Shown: piece after piece, positions 16,465 through 25,500 of the stretch | How positions within the stretch are numbered: position 1 is the first letter of the stretch | Layout of the letters: every line of letters starts with the position of its first letter | Source of the DNA: CAMDMI01 sp036759185 | GTDB taxonomy: Bacteria; Bacteroidota; Bacteroidia; Cytophagales; Flexibacteraceae | Direction of reading: 5' to 3' | Assembly (NCBI GenBank): GCA_036759185.1 | Contig: DAIOVD010000042.1 | Span: 1 to 26,754 of the forward strand | DNA: 26,754 nt | Position numbers and translations under genes: made by a program | Notes under the pieces: generated by a model | Seen by the model: the letters and a program-made list of their open reading frames with translations, nothing else | Database searches by the model: none | Told to the model about the DNA's origin: nothing

Positions 16465-17700
16465 TTATTCTGCACCAGGGCCTTCAGCCTTATCGGTAAC
16501 AGAATCTTCTTTTTTAGCCATGTTCAGATCAAAAAGAAGTGAGAAACGAAGTGTTTCAGCTAAAGGGTGCTGGCTTGTCACAGGTATGAGATAGGCAAAA
16601 TCCAATCCAAATGTCTGGTAACGAATACCAACTCCGGCTGTGAAATACCGGCGGTTTCCTTTGAATTTGCTTTCATGAAAGTACCCTCCGCGAACGGCGA
16701 ACTGATTGTCATACCAGTATTCGGCACCTCCACCAATCATAAGTTCCTGCATTTTTTCCTTAAAACCATCCGGAGCTTTATAAAGAGATTGTGCCATTCC
16801 TTCAATCCAACCAAGATTTTGAATTTCCGGATTCAAAGAATCGTATTTGGCAGGAGTTGGAACAAGAGTTTTGGCAATGTCGAATGTAAACGTCACTTTA
16901 TTATATGGATCCAGTTCCATTGTCAAAGCAGGACCAACCCGTAATGTAGATGGGATAAAATCACGCTTATTGTTGTCAGTGTAGGAAATTTTCGGCCCCA
17001 TATTACTCAGAACCGCTCCAAATGCAAATTGAGCAGGATTGCCTCCCAGACTGATTTCTTTTGTATAAAACATGCCCAGATCAACAGCAACACTATTTGC
17101 CGGACGGGCCCTTGTTGCATCGTTGCCGCCTGAATAGGATCCGGCCAGATTGGAATGGAAATATTTTATGCCAATTCCAAGACTTAGATTTTTTGATAAA
17201 ACCCTGGAATAAGTTGGGCAAATGGCCAGTTCATTCGGATTTAATGTACCAAGATTCTGCCCTACATTGTCGGTCATTTGGATGCTACCAAGATTGAAAT
17301 AAGTAAATCCGAGACCGATCGCACTTTGCTTGTTTATTTTATAATGACCACTCAGGTAGCCCAGATAAACATCATTCACTCCCAGACCTTTTAGCCAGGG
17401 GGTTATAGATATGGATCCACCAATATCTTTGGTTGCACGTGCAAGTCTTCCTGGATTCCAATATACAGCATTCTGATCGGCACTGAGAGCACAACCTGCA
17501 TCACCTATGCCTGCAGATCGGGCATCAGGAGTGATACCCAGAAACGGCACTGAAGTAGTAATTACTCTATAGTCAAGGATTTTACCTGTTGCATCGTAGG
17601 AAGTTGTAATTCTGGATGGAGAAATTGGTTGCCCAACAGCCCTTATTCCTGCTATGAAAAGGCAGGTAACTGATGTTATTATGATGGACCTTTTGATCAT
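16465..17700 (-). CDS. porV: T9SS outer-membrane shuttle protein PorV (LptO)
   Basis: A 411-residue outer-membrane beta-barrel protein with a signal peptide (cleavage probably near residue 23). The mature N-terminus carries the PorV hallmark TTSVPFLGITPDARSAGIGDAGCALSADQNAVYWNPGRLA (split over residues 48-87). The rest alternates short strands, ending in a barrel-like LRFSLLFDLNMA plus a short charged tail. PorV binds the sorting domains of cargo leaving the SprA translocon and hands them to the attachment complex with PorU. It lies 69 bp downstream of porU on the same strand, the common porU-porV order, and is followed by a strong terminator. Confidence 0.97.
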   Translation of the reverse strand: MIKRSIIITSVTCLFIAGIRAVGQPISPSRITTSYDATGKILDYRVITTSVPFLGITPDARSAGIGDAGCALSADQNAVYWNPGRLARATKDIGGSISITPWLKGLGVNDVYLGYLSGHYKINKQSAIGLGFTYFNLGSIQMTDNVGQNLGTLNPNELAICPTYSRVLSKNLSLGIGIKYFHSNLAGSYSGGNDATRARPANSVAVDLGMFYTKEISLGGNPAQFAFGAVLSNMGPKISYTDNNKRDFIPSTLRVGPALTMELDPYNKVTFTFDIAKTLVPTPAKYDSLNPEIQNLGWIEGMAQSLYKAPDGFKEKMQELMIGGGAEYWYDNQFAVRGGYFHESKFKGNRRYFTAGVGIRYQTFGLDFAYLIPVTSQHPLAETLRFSLLFDLNMAKKEDSVTDKAEGPGAE

Positions 17701-17769
17701 TTTTTAATTAATTTTGATAGGGTAGAGCTTTTTTCAAATGGTTGGTTAGTTCGAATACCTGCGCAAATA

Positions 17770-20700
17770 TTAGCGAATTAAAACGATTTTCCGGTCTATT
17801 TTGTATTCGGCCCCATCCGTGTCAGATTTTAGGACAATTTTACAAAAGTAAGTACCTGTCGGTAACCGGCTGCCATCTGACTTTGTGCCATCCCAGGCAA
17901 GTTCTTTTTCTGAACCAGGGCGGGCGGTTGAATTGTCATATTCCCATTCTTTGGCAGTTATTCTTTCTCCGATAATATTATAAATTTCAAGTTTGATGTT
18001 CACATTTTGCCCGGCATATGCATTCTCCATCCGCAGGTAAAAATTTTCGGAAGAAGGATTAGGAAAGAGAACGACGTTTTTCACAATCTTCCCGTTGACA
18101 GTGCTGATCCCAACTTCAAAGAAAATCTCAGCCTCGCTTGAGTTGTTTGAATTGTCCCAGGCTTTCACCACGATCGAATGAATTCCAACACTCAGATCCC
18201 GCAATGGAAACCGAAGGCGACCTGTGGTGTAACTTCCCTCATCATTTTCAAAATAGTCATTCAGAATGAACAACTGTTCTCCATCCAGGATCGCTGTCAG
18301 ATCATGGCCCAATCCTAATCCTGTGACATTGATTCCACTCGAATCATCCCGAAGATGCACCAGCAGATCTGCGTCTTTTCCTACCAGGCCATAATTAATA
18401 AAAGTCGTATCGTTCATGAAAAGCCGGATCTGCGGACCTTTATCATCAAATTTTGGGTTGGGGTTCAGGCCTCCAACAACCAGGTCTTTTTTGTACCCGC
18501 TGGCATCTCTTGGCTGATTCTCATCCATGGCATACAAGGAAATCCGGCCATAACCTGGCAAAAAGGATATGTCTTTGGATACATAGAATTTGAATTCATA
18601 GTTACCATTTGTCACGGTGGTGGAGCCATTATAAAGAATACTCCTCTGGTAACTGTATGTTTTGTCAGACCCGAAACAATTATCATCATCAATAATGGAA
18701 AGTCTGCCTGCCCTGTCGTATAAGGTGGCAAAAACCTTTCCGTTGAAATTATCTTCTTTCACGCCGTTTTTTCGGACCTCACCTTTCAAAACCACCAGAT
18801 TCAATCCTTTAATTGTATCTGAATTTGTCAGGTTGGTGATCACCACTTCTTTTCCGGGAAACGCAAATGCTGCGGACGGGTCACCAAGCAAAGTAAATCC
18901 TCTGTTGGATATTTTATCAGTGTTGATGTTTTTGGCTTCTCTCATGGCATCACCCATCCGGCCCGGCTGACCATTTATTTCTTTGTATAGCCCACTGTAA
19001 AAAGCTTTGTTGATCTGAAAATTATTGTAAGACCCTACAGGTCGGCCTGTTGTCATAATTCCGACGGCTCCTCCTTTATCACTGAGAAGAACACTTTCAG
19101 CCCCTGATGTTTGTGAAGGATAGTCATGCCGGCCAAAATCACAGGTAGCCGTAATGAAAAACGAAAGCCGATCATAATTGGTCAGTTGTGAAATCATATC
19201 ACTGGTGAACAAAAACTCATCTGCCCACACAGTTTCACCACCATGCCCGGTATAGTTTACTATGAGGCTGCCTTTGTTAATGGTATTAATCAGTTCATTG
19301 GTTGCAGTGGGTACGGTGTATCCACCGGCGCCTGCGACAAAATTGTAGGCGCCAATGTATATTTTCCGAACGTTGGAAGCCGGATTCCTTGATAATACGG
19401 ACTCTGCCAGTTCGTCTGCCTGGTTGCTGTGTGTGCATTGGTTACCGTTATCTGCAACAAACGAATACCGGTTTCTCCATTCTCCCAGACATTCTTTGGA
19501 TTTGGCATAATGAATGAGCTTATCCACCATGATTTTCGCTTCCGAAATATTTTTGGCAGGAAGTCTTCCAACACCAAGATCAACAAAATCATTTGTTGAC
19601 CAACCTCCTTTGTTTTTTGCCAGAATCCCAAAATAATCATCAGATGCATAGGAGCCAATGATGCTAAGTGATTGTGGACTTTCATAGGTTGGTACGAAAT
19701 TGGTGTTGTTTGCAATACGGTTTTTGTAATCGTAAGAACAGTCGCCAAAAAGCAAGAGGTATTTCAGTTTCGCTTCCGTAGTGTTGTAATAAAGATGCAT
19801 GGCAAAGTTCCGGATTGCGGTTATGTCCTGACTTCCTGAGGAAAATTCATTATATACCTGTTGGGTAGTGGCTACTTCGACATCCAGCCGGTCATGCGTC
19901 CGCCGGAAATTTGCCAGACGGTTCGCCTCTTCAAGAAAATCCGGGTGGGTTATAATGATCAGGTCAGGTGTCGCCAGGCCATGTAAATCCTGGGTTTCCA
20001 TTGGTACCATTCTGGCAGGTCTTGGAAGATTGTTTGGATTGAATGCAAAAAACTCCTCGACCAATGTGTCCTGTAAATTATGAAAATTCTGATTCTGAAT
20101 GGTGACGGATTGGGATTCCCATGGCTTCGTTATATTCCAGATCTGAAAAGAAGAAGCGGATCCGTTGAGCTGAAAAGAAATGTTTTTACCCAGATTTCCG
20201 ACCGACCGGAATCCAAAATTTGAACTGCCGAAGTTCAGGTTGCGGTAAGTACATACTTCGATAAAATTTAGATATCCAACTGATTGCTGGTTTCCGGCTT
20301 TCTGATAATTGATTGAAATATTCAAAGTTGAATTATCTCCGGATAATTTGAGTTCTCTTCTGGTAATAAGTTCTGAACCATAAAGAGGATAGTCTGAAGT
20401 AAGTATAATTGACTGTGGAGTGATATTGGGTAGAAGTGACTGGCCATTTGCCGCTATAACAAAAGGATATTGTACACCACTTCGGGCCATCATACCAAAC
20501 CGGATTTGAATGGTGGAGTCCGCCACATGATTTGAAATATCAAACGAAAGGTCTTTGCTTGTATTAAAATCAAAGACATCTCCATACCAGTTTCGGCCAA
20601 AGGAGCCAACATTTACCTTCTGAGGAGAATAAATGAATCGATCAGGAAATCCACTAGTTGAAACATCCGGGTTGGGAAGTTGAATGGTATTGGTTACCCT

Positions 20701-21579
20701 TTTTCCGGCACCATCGGAATATGTGATGAAATAAAAGCTCGAATCAGAATATAGATTTGGACTGAATGTAAAGGCACCGTCCGTTGTGTTGTAGGTCCAT
20801 GAATGGGGATCTTCTCCATAAAAGATGATCCTGTCGTTTGAGTTGAAAACTCCATCACCTCCATCTTCTACTTTAATGGCGATTTCAGTTACATCGTTGA
20901 ATTTGTAGTCTTTGTTTGCTTCGGAAAGCATTTTACCGCCGGTGCCAAACATTTTAATGTTCTGCGAGCTTTTGCCATTGAGATCCAGGCCGTTGGAAGC
21001 GAGGTCACCACCTGTCATCTGGTATACTCCGGATTTAGCGATCCCCACTTTTACCCAGCTGCCACTTTTGAAAATGCTGCTGGTACTGGAAATCCGTGCA
21101 ATTCTGTCTTGTTGCTTATAAGGTTGTGATGTTAGATTCAGTTGGTAAGAGACGAGTTTTTCCCAGATTGATTGATTCTTCCGGATCAGGGAAATCGTGA
21201 CAAGTGATCCTTCCACTTTTTTGCGTTCCGATTCCTCGATTGAAAATTTTTCGGAATGGGTTAACAGAAAGGTGGTATCGATTCCTGCCAGTTCCCAAAA
21301 TGGAACATCAACCCATTTACTTGATTCAAAAGAAACAGCCTGAACTTTTTTGCCGGGATAAAAAATGGAGTAGACCGGAACCTTGACATTCAGTTTGTGG
21401 GTACTTCCCTCTTTGCAAGTGAGGTACTTTTCGGTATGGCCACTTTTACTTGTAACCGTTTCAATTGAATTCCACTCAATGATCGATTGTGCGGATTTGG
21501 TGTTTTGCGCCTGTGAAAAAAGAAGGTGTGGGGCTGCAACAAGCCAGAACAGGGAAAGAAATTTTTTCATAGAAAGCAT
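17770..21579 (-). CDS. porU: T9SS sortase PorU (gingipain-type C25 peptidase)
   Basis: A 1269-residue surface-attached sortase. Signal peptide first (MKKFLSLFWLVAAPHLLFSQ after a second ATG at 21570, equally plausible as start). A long N-terminal beta-rich region (about 30-530) is followed by the peptidase C25 domain (about 538-905), with LLLFGDCSYDYKNR, SDDYFG, the catalytic His779 in NYTGHGGE and Cys813 in ATCDFGRHD, and GGAVGIMTTGRPV. C-terminal Ig-like domains end in a sorting-domain-like tail (LFPNPSSENFYLRM ... LPTGTYFCKIVL ... KIVLIR). PorU cuts the sorting domain of T9SS cargo and joins the new end to anionic lipopolysaccharide or releases it. It stands 44 bp after purS and directly before porV. 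Confidence 0.97.
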   Translation of the reverse strand: MLSMKKFLSLFWLVAAPHLLFSQAQNTKSAQSIIEWNSIETVTSKSGHTEKYLTCKEGSTHKLNVKVPVYSIFYPGKKVQAVSFESSKWVDVPFWELAGIDTTFLLTHSEKFSIEESERKKVEGSLVTISLIRKNQSIWEKLVSYQLNLTSQPYKQQDRIARISSTSSIFKSGSWVKVGIAKSGVYQMTGGDLASNGLDLNGKSSQNIKMFGTGGKMLSEANKDYKFNDVTEIAIKVEDGGDGVFNSNDRIIFYGEDPHSWTYNTTDGAFTFSPNLYSDSSFYFITYSDGAGKRVTNTIQLPNPDVSTSGFPDRFIYSPQKVNVGSFGRNWYGDVFDFNTSKDLSFDISNHVADSTIQIRFGMMARSGVQYPFVIAANGQSLLPNITPQSIILTSDYPLYGSELITRRELKLSGDNSTLNISINYQKAGNQQSVGYLNFIEVCTYRNLNFGSSNFGFRSVGNLGKNISFQLNGSASSFQIWNITKPWESQSVTIQNQNFHNLQDTLVEEFFAFNPNNLPRPARMVPMETQDLHGLATPDLIIITHPDFLEEANRLANFRRTHDRLDVEVATTQQVYNEFSSGSQDITAIRNFAMHLYYNTTEAKLKYLLLFGDCSYDYKNRIANNTNFVPTYESPQSLSIIGSYASDDYFGILAKNKGGWSTNDFVDLGVGRLPAKNISEAKIMVDKLIHYAKSKECLGEWRNRYSFVADNGNQCTHSNQADELAESVLSRNPASNVRKIYIGAYNFVAGAGGYTVPTATNELINTINKGSLIVNYTGHGGETVWADEFLFTSDMISQLTNYDRLSFFITATCDFGRHDYPSQTSGAESVLLSDKGGAVGIMTTGRPVGSYNNFQINKAFYSGLYKEINGQPGRMGDAMREAKNINTDKISNRGFTLLGDPSAAFAFPGKEVVITNLTNSDTIKGLNLVVLKGEVRKNGVKEDNFNGKVFATLYDRAGRLSIIDDDNCFGSDKTYSYQRSILYNGSTTVTNGNYEFKFYVSKDISFLPGYGRISLYAMDENQPRDASGYKKDLVVGGLNPNPKFDDKGPQIRLFMNDTTFINYGLVGKDADLLVHLRDDSSGINVTGLGLGHDLTAILDGEQLFILNDYFENDEGSYTTGRLRFPLRDLSVGIHSIVVKAWDNSNNSSEAEIFFEVGISTVNGKIVKNVVLFPNPSSENFYLRMENAYAGQNVNIKLEIYNIIGERITAKEWEYDNSTARPGSEKELAWDGTKSDGSRLPTGTYFCKIVLKSDTDGAEYKIDRKIVLIR

Positions 21580-21623
21580 AAACGGTGACTGTTTCCGGAA
21601 ATTGTTCAGATCCCGATTTTTTT

Positions 21624-21875
21624 TCAGGAAGGATGAATTTCAATATGAAAATCTTCCATAATCATATTGGCCAGCAGTTTTTTACTAAGATTCTGCACTT
21701 CTGTCCTGGCCGAATCAACAGAAGAAGCTTCGATTGTGAACTCTATGTTTTTCCCAATACGTACATTGCCGATTTCAGAATCAGACAGTTGATTGAGAGA
21801 ACCTTCTACTGCTTTGCCTTGAGGATCAAGAATTTCTCTCTGAGGCATTACAACAACACGAGCATTAAACTGCAT
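21624..21875 (-). CDS. purS: Phosphoribosylformylglycinamidine synthase subunit PurS
   Basis: An 83-residue small subunit of the PurS-PurQ-PurL complex (fourth step of purine synthesis), where it connects the glutaminase and synthase subunits. The family pattern VVVMPQREILDPQGKAVEGSL at the start and IGNVRIGKNIEFTIEA at 35-50 are clear, and the length is normal. Presence of PurS implies the three-subunit enzyme with a short PurL, although purL and purQ are not in this window. The start overlaps the pssA stop by 11 bp, so the two are translated from one message, apparently with no functional link to each other. Confidence 0.94.
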   Translation of the reverse strand: MQFNARVVVMPQREILDPQGKAVEGSLNQLSDSEIGNVRIGKNIEFTIEASSVDSARTEVQNLSKKLLANMIMEDFHIEIHPS

Positions 21876-22578
21876 TTTTTGGAATTAGTTTTAAGATAAC
21901 TGAAAGCCCTACGTAGTAGATGAAAATGATAGGAACTGCAATTTTGCCAAAAAAAGCCAGAGTCACAACTGAAAGGAAAATCAAGACAAACCGTGATTTG
22001 TTATAATTCCAGCTGAAGTTCTTGAATTTTAATGCCAGCAATTCCAGCGGGGTAACAAGAAGGAAGCTGCAGACAAGTACAATGGTAATAAACGCGTTGG
22101 ATGAAATTGAAAAAGGGAGGGCAGAATGATACATGCCTCCAATGAGAAAAATGATAAAGTATGCATTGGCTGGTGTAGGGACCCCTATAAAACTTTCCGT
22201 TTGCCTGGTGTCATTGTTGAAAATGGCAAGTCTGATAATGGAAAACACCCCAATACAAATGGCAATATAAGGTTGCCATGAGTGTCCCTGAGTTTCTAGA
22301 AAATACAAATAATGAAACGAGACGAGACAGGGAAGTACACCAAACGTGATACCATCGGCAAGTGAATCTAAATCTTTGCCTATAGGGGAGGCCGACTTTA
22401 AAAGTCGTGCAACAAATCCATCAAAGAAATCTGCGATACCTGCTAGCACAATCAGCCACTCTACTGTGTCAATGGCTTTAATTCCATCAAGTGAAATCAG
22501 AATAATTCCTGTGATTCCGCAGACAAGGTTACAACAGGTGAGGAAATTGGGCAGATTGTTTTTTAGAAACTGAATCAT
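21865..22578 (-). CDS. pssA: CDP-diacylglycerol-serine O-phosphatidyltransferase
   Basis: A 237-residue integral membrane enzyme making phosphatidylserine, the precursor of phosphatidylethanolamine. The CDP-alcohol phosphatidyltransferase motif D-G-x2-A-R-x8-G-x3-D-x3-D is complete: Asp53, Gly54, Ala57, Arg58, Gly67, Asp71 and Asp75 in DGFVARLLKSASPIGKDLD and the following SLAD. About seven or eight hydrophobic segments fill the rest. The ATG at 22578 gives the usual MIQFLKNNLPNFLT start. An in-frame TTG at 22638 is rejected because a terminator hairpin lies between the two. It begins a likely operon pssA-purS-porU-porV. Confidence 0.95.
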   Translation of the reverse strand: MIQFLKNNLPNFLTCCNLVCGITGIILISLDGIKAIDTVEWLIVLAGIADFFDGFVARLLKSASPIGKDLDSLADGITFGVLPCLVSFHYLYFLETQGHSWQPYIAICIGVFSIIRLAIFNNDTRQTESFIGVPTPANAYFIIFLIGGMYHSALPFSISSNAFITIVLVCSFLLVTPLELLALKFKNFSWNYNKSRFVLIFLSVVTLAFFGKIAVPIIFIYYVGLSVILKLIPKNAV

Positions 22579-22586
22579 AAAATATG

Positions 22587-22628
22587 GGGCTAAAATGAAA
22601 GAGACACGGCTTGTGACCGTGTCTCTTT
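22587..22628 (-). terminator. Strong hairpin terminator between the adhesin-like gene and pssA
   Basis: AAAGAGACACGG (22598-22609) and CCGTGTCTCTTT (22617-22628) form a perfect 12-bp stem with a 7-nt loop. On the minus strand it is followed by CATTTTAG, an imperfect T tract. It begins about 22 bp after the stop of the upstream minus-strand gene and insulates pssA from it. Confidence 0.85.
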
Positions 22629-22650
22629 GGAAAATCAATAGAATGATGAA

Positions 22651-25374
22651 TTACTCAATCACCAGTTTTTTGGTGGTTGAAAATCCACTGGAGTTCACTT
22701 TTACAAGGTACATTCCTTTGCCCAGTCCTTTGGTTGGAACCTGAATCCTGTTGGCACCTACAGTTGCCTGAGAAGTTGAACTTGAAACAAGCATACCATT
22801 TACAGAGTAAACCTGGATTGTTACATCACTATTTTTTGACATCATGATGGAAAGATCACTTTGGCCGGAAGTTGGATTCGGAACCAGATCAGCATATTGC
22901 AGACTTTGTTCCATCTGACTTACAGATACCATAGTAGCAGGTCTTCCAAAGTTTGGACGAATGAGGAAAGTTACAGCACCCACTGTGAGATCCTGAGTTC
23001 CCAACCATTGACCACCAAGCCAGATCCATGATCCGTCATCACTTGTATTATTGAAGTTGTAAGATACCCGAAGATTTCCTCCGAAGATTTTAACACCATA
23101 AAGGTTAGTTGAGTTCGCAACTACCGCTTTACCTCTTGCACGGGCTGCCTGTGGCCCAGAAGAAGCTCTGTGACGAAGAGTAATCCAGGTATTGCTCTGA
23201 TCAGCTCCGATCATGTTCAAAGTTGAGGAAGAATCTTCTACCCAACCCGTACCTGCTGCGTTGCGGTTCGCAAAGAAAGATTTGGCCTGAACATCTGTAT
23301 CCAACGTTCCAAGGAAAATAGAAACTGATGTAAGCGTGTCTTTTGCAGTTGTGGCAATGGCATTGGCCATAATTCTCTTACCGCCAGATGCAGCTCCATA
23401 CCCCAGACCGAAATCATCTTCCGGATCACCAAAATCTTTTGCCATAGTGCTGTCACTGATTGAAATAGGGAATGAAAAAGTATTGTTCGCCGGAACCGGA
23501 TCTGTTTGTCCTCCGGTTACTGTAACTTCAATATTGTAATCACCAGCTTCGGTGAGAGAAAGACCAGGCTGTGTGGTGAATGGTTTTGAATATCCGCCAG
23601 GGATGGTCGTAATGCGGGCAGTATCTTCAAGTGTTGTAGGAGAAGCAAGAGCAACAATCCGAACAGGAGAAACGGACACAGAACCTTCATTGAATACAGA
23701 TCCTTTTACAGAATAAGTTGCAAACTGATTCTTTTTATAAATTGAATTGGTTGGTGTTTCAACATTAACTATAGCGATGTCATTTTCATCAATTGTACCC
23801 AGAGCAACATCATCCAGATCCAAAAGGTAGTTACTGGTTGTCGCAGCAGCTCTGCAATTGAAGATAAATGAAATATTATCAGATGGAGTGAGGTACAATG
23901 AATCCATTGGTATAAACAACTTCTGATAATCAGCACTTACAGACTGGTTTCCAGGATGAATCTGAACCGAAACATTTGTAGGCTGGCAATTTTTCAGGAC
24001 AGAAATGGTGACAGTGTCCCCATCCACCAAAGGATATTCAGCGGCAGAAAGGTTGTAAATGTGGTATTTTATGGAAAAGACCGAAGTCGCAGGAATGTTT
24101 GTGAACTGACCAGTAATGATTGATGCATCAGGATCCGATCCAAATGTTCCGAGGTTGTTGTAAACTGGAATTTCCAGAGAAGGGGAACCATTAATCCCGC
24201 CACCGTTAACGATTGGAATGAATCTGGATGTTGAAAACCAACCAGCCGGAAGAGTAGTCATATCATCAAAATTCATTGAGAAAATACCTGAAACGGGCGC
24301 AGGATGCATGTAAGTTGAATTTGTTACATCATTTGCCGAATTGACGTCTTCTGCTGCTACAACAGAAAGTGAAAGTTGGTAGTCTCCAATTGCAGATAAA
24401 TTCATTCCTTCAGAGAAAACCAAAGTATCTGTTGTCAAAGCAGGAATACTGTCGATCATCATCGTAACAGTATCGTTAATAGGACCAGTTGACATCAGTT
24501 TCACCTGTACGTTGTAGATAGTTTTGGAACCTTTATTTGCAACACTTGCAATTGCCGGGAAATTAAGACCTGAACAATTGTATAAGGCTGTATCCGGTGA
24601 GAAAATTTCACCTGCTGCAATGTCTTTTTCAGCTATTTTATAAACCAGGAGGTCATCCACATATAAGAGGTTCTTATCATCGGAATTGTTACGGAAAGCT
24701 AGTCTAACTGTCTGTCCTGCATACGCAGCCAAAGATACTTCACGGTCAACAAAAACGTCGATTGCTTCTTCAGCATCAATTGAGAATAAGGTGGTGCTAA
24801 AAGATGAAGTTACGTTCCCGGCATTCAATGTTGCAGGACAGTTTGTACAAATCCGGACTTCATAACCATCCGCATAAGCAGCTTCAAATGCCATTGCTTT
24901 CCATGATAGAAAGTTACCTTCGGTCAAGGTGATTTCCGGGGTAATCATCCAACGATCTGCCACACCAGCAGGACTCAACCAGGATGTTGATGCTGCAAAC
25001 CGGTTCGCTGCTGTTCCCGACACTGCCCAGGCATTTGTGCCAAACAGAGCAACAAGACTAGCAGTACCTGGAGTGGAACCATCTACATTCACTCGTGGCA
25101 TATCTGCTGGCCATGTTGTGGTAGAAAATGGTTGGTAGAACAAAGTGTCTCCTAGTGCCTTACTAAGATTTGAACCAGATTTGCCATTGGAATAGTTCCG
25201 GTTTTTCGGCTTCAACTCTACCAATTTGGCGGTGTTGGCGCCGGTAGTTTCTTTCAGTTTGATAATCTGGTGCGCCTTTTTGGCGAAATTACCCTGCGAA
25301 AATGCAGGACTTGCCAGAAAAAGCCCTAAGACCAGAATGGCAGGTAGTTTGTGTGTAAAATTTCTAAATTTCAT
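22651..25374 (-). CDS. Large T9SS-sorted surface protein with choice-of-anchor J-type domains
   Basis: A 907-residue secreted protein. Signal peptide: MKFRNFTHKLPAILVLGLFLASPAFSQ. After a basic linker comes a domain of the cleaved-adhesin/choice-of-anchor J type (LFYQPFSTTTWPADMP ... DRWMITPEITL ... LAFRNNSDDKNLLYVDDLLVY, about 82-245). A second, more divergent one starts at FSMNFDDMTTLPAGW and ends near LLDLDDVAL. Between and after these are Ig-like repeats of the CARDB sort (KDIAAGEIFSPDTALYNC and NDIAIVNVETPTNSIY). Residues 827-907 (DLVPNPTSGQSDLSI ... GLGKGMYLVKV ... KKLVIE) are a type A T9SS sorting domain. The protein should be displayed or released through the PorU/PorV machinery encoded downstream. 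Ligand and function are unknown. Confidence 0.9.
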   Translation of the reverse strand: MKFRNFTHKLPAILVLGLFLASPAFSQGNFAKKAHQIIKLKETTGANTAKLVELKPKNRNYSNGKSGSNLSKALGDTLFYQPFSTTTWPADMPRVNVDGSTPGTASLVALFGTNAWAVSGTAANRFAASTSWLSPAGVADRWMITPEITLTEGNFLSWKAMAFEAAYADGYEVRICTNCPATLNAGNVTSSFSTTLFSIDAEEAIDVFVDREVSLAAYAGQTVRLAFRNNSDDKNLLYVDDLLVYKIAEKDIAAGEIFSPDTALYNCSGLNFPAIASVANKGSKTIYNVQVKLMSTGPINDTVTMMIDSIPALTTDTLVFSEGMNLSAIGDYQLSLSVVAAEDVNSANDVTNSTYMHPAPVSGIFSMNFDDMTTLPAGWFSTSRFIPIVNGGGINGSPSLEIPVYNNLGTFGSDPDASIITGQFTNIPATSVFSIKYHIYNLSAAEYPLVDGDTVTISVLKNCQPTNVSVQIHPGNQSVSADYQKLFIPMDSLYLTPSDNISFIFNCRAAATTSNYLLDLDDVALGTIDENDIAIVNVETPTNSIYKKNQFATYSVKGSVFNEGSVSVSPVRIVALASPTTLEDTARITTIPGGYSKPFTTQPGLSLTEAGDYNIEVTVTGGQTDPVPANNTFSFPISISDSTMAKDFGDPEDDFGLGYGAASGGKRIMANAIATTAKDTLTSVSIFLGTLDTDVQAKSFFANRNAAGTGWVEDSSSTLNMIGADQSNTWITLRHRASSGPQAARARGKAVVANSTNLYGVKIFGGNLRVSYNFNNTSDDGSWIWLGGQWLGTQDLTVGAVTFLIRPNFGRPATMVSVSQMEQSLQYADLVPNPTSGQSDLSIMMSKNSDVTIQVYSVNGMLVSSSTSQATVGANRIQVPTKGLGKGMYLVKVNSSGFSTTKKLVIE

Positions 25375-25500
25375 GGTTCAACTTTTGAAAACAGGGTGCA
25401 ATATTAAAACTTTCTTCCGTAGAATCTCGAAGTTGCCGAATTTTCAATTGAATCTAAATGATTTTTTTTCGGAAATTAAAAATCATGAATTTTGCAGCAC

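Noticed and set aside
17724..17762. tRNA-like pieces (GGTAGAGC and AGTTCGAATACC) between porU and porV
   Set aside because: The segments are too close together and no acceptor or anticodon stem can be formed; chance resemblance.
22579..22638. TTG start that would lengthen pssA by 20 residues
   Set aside because: The extension would translate through a perfect 12-bp terminator hairpin and is not typical of the family; ATG 22578 is better.
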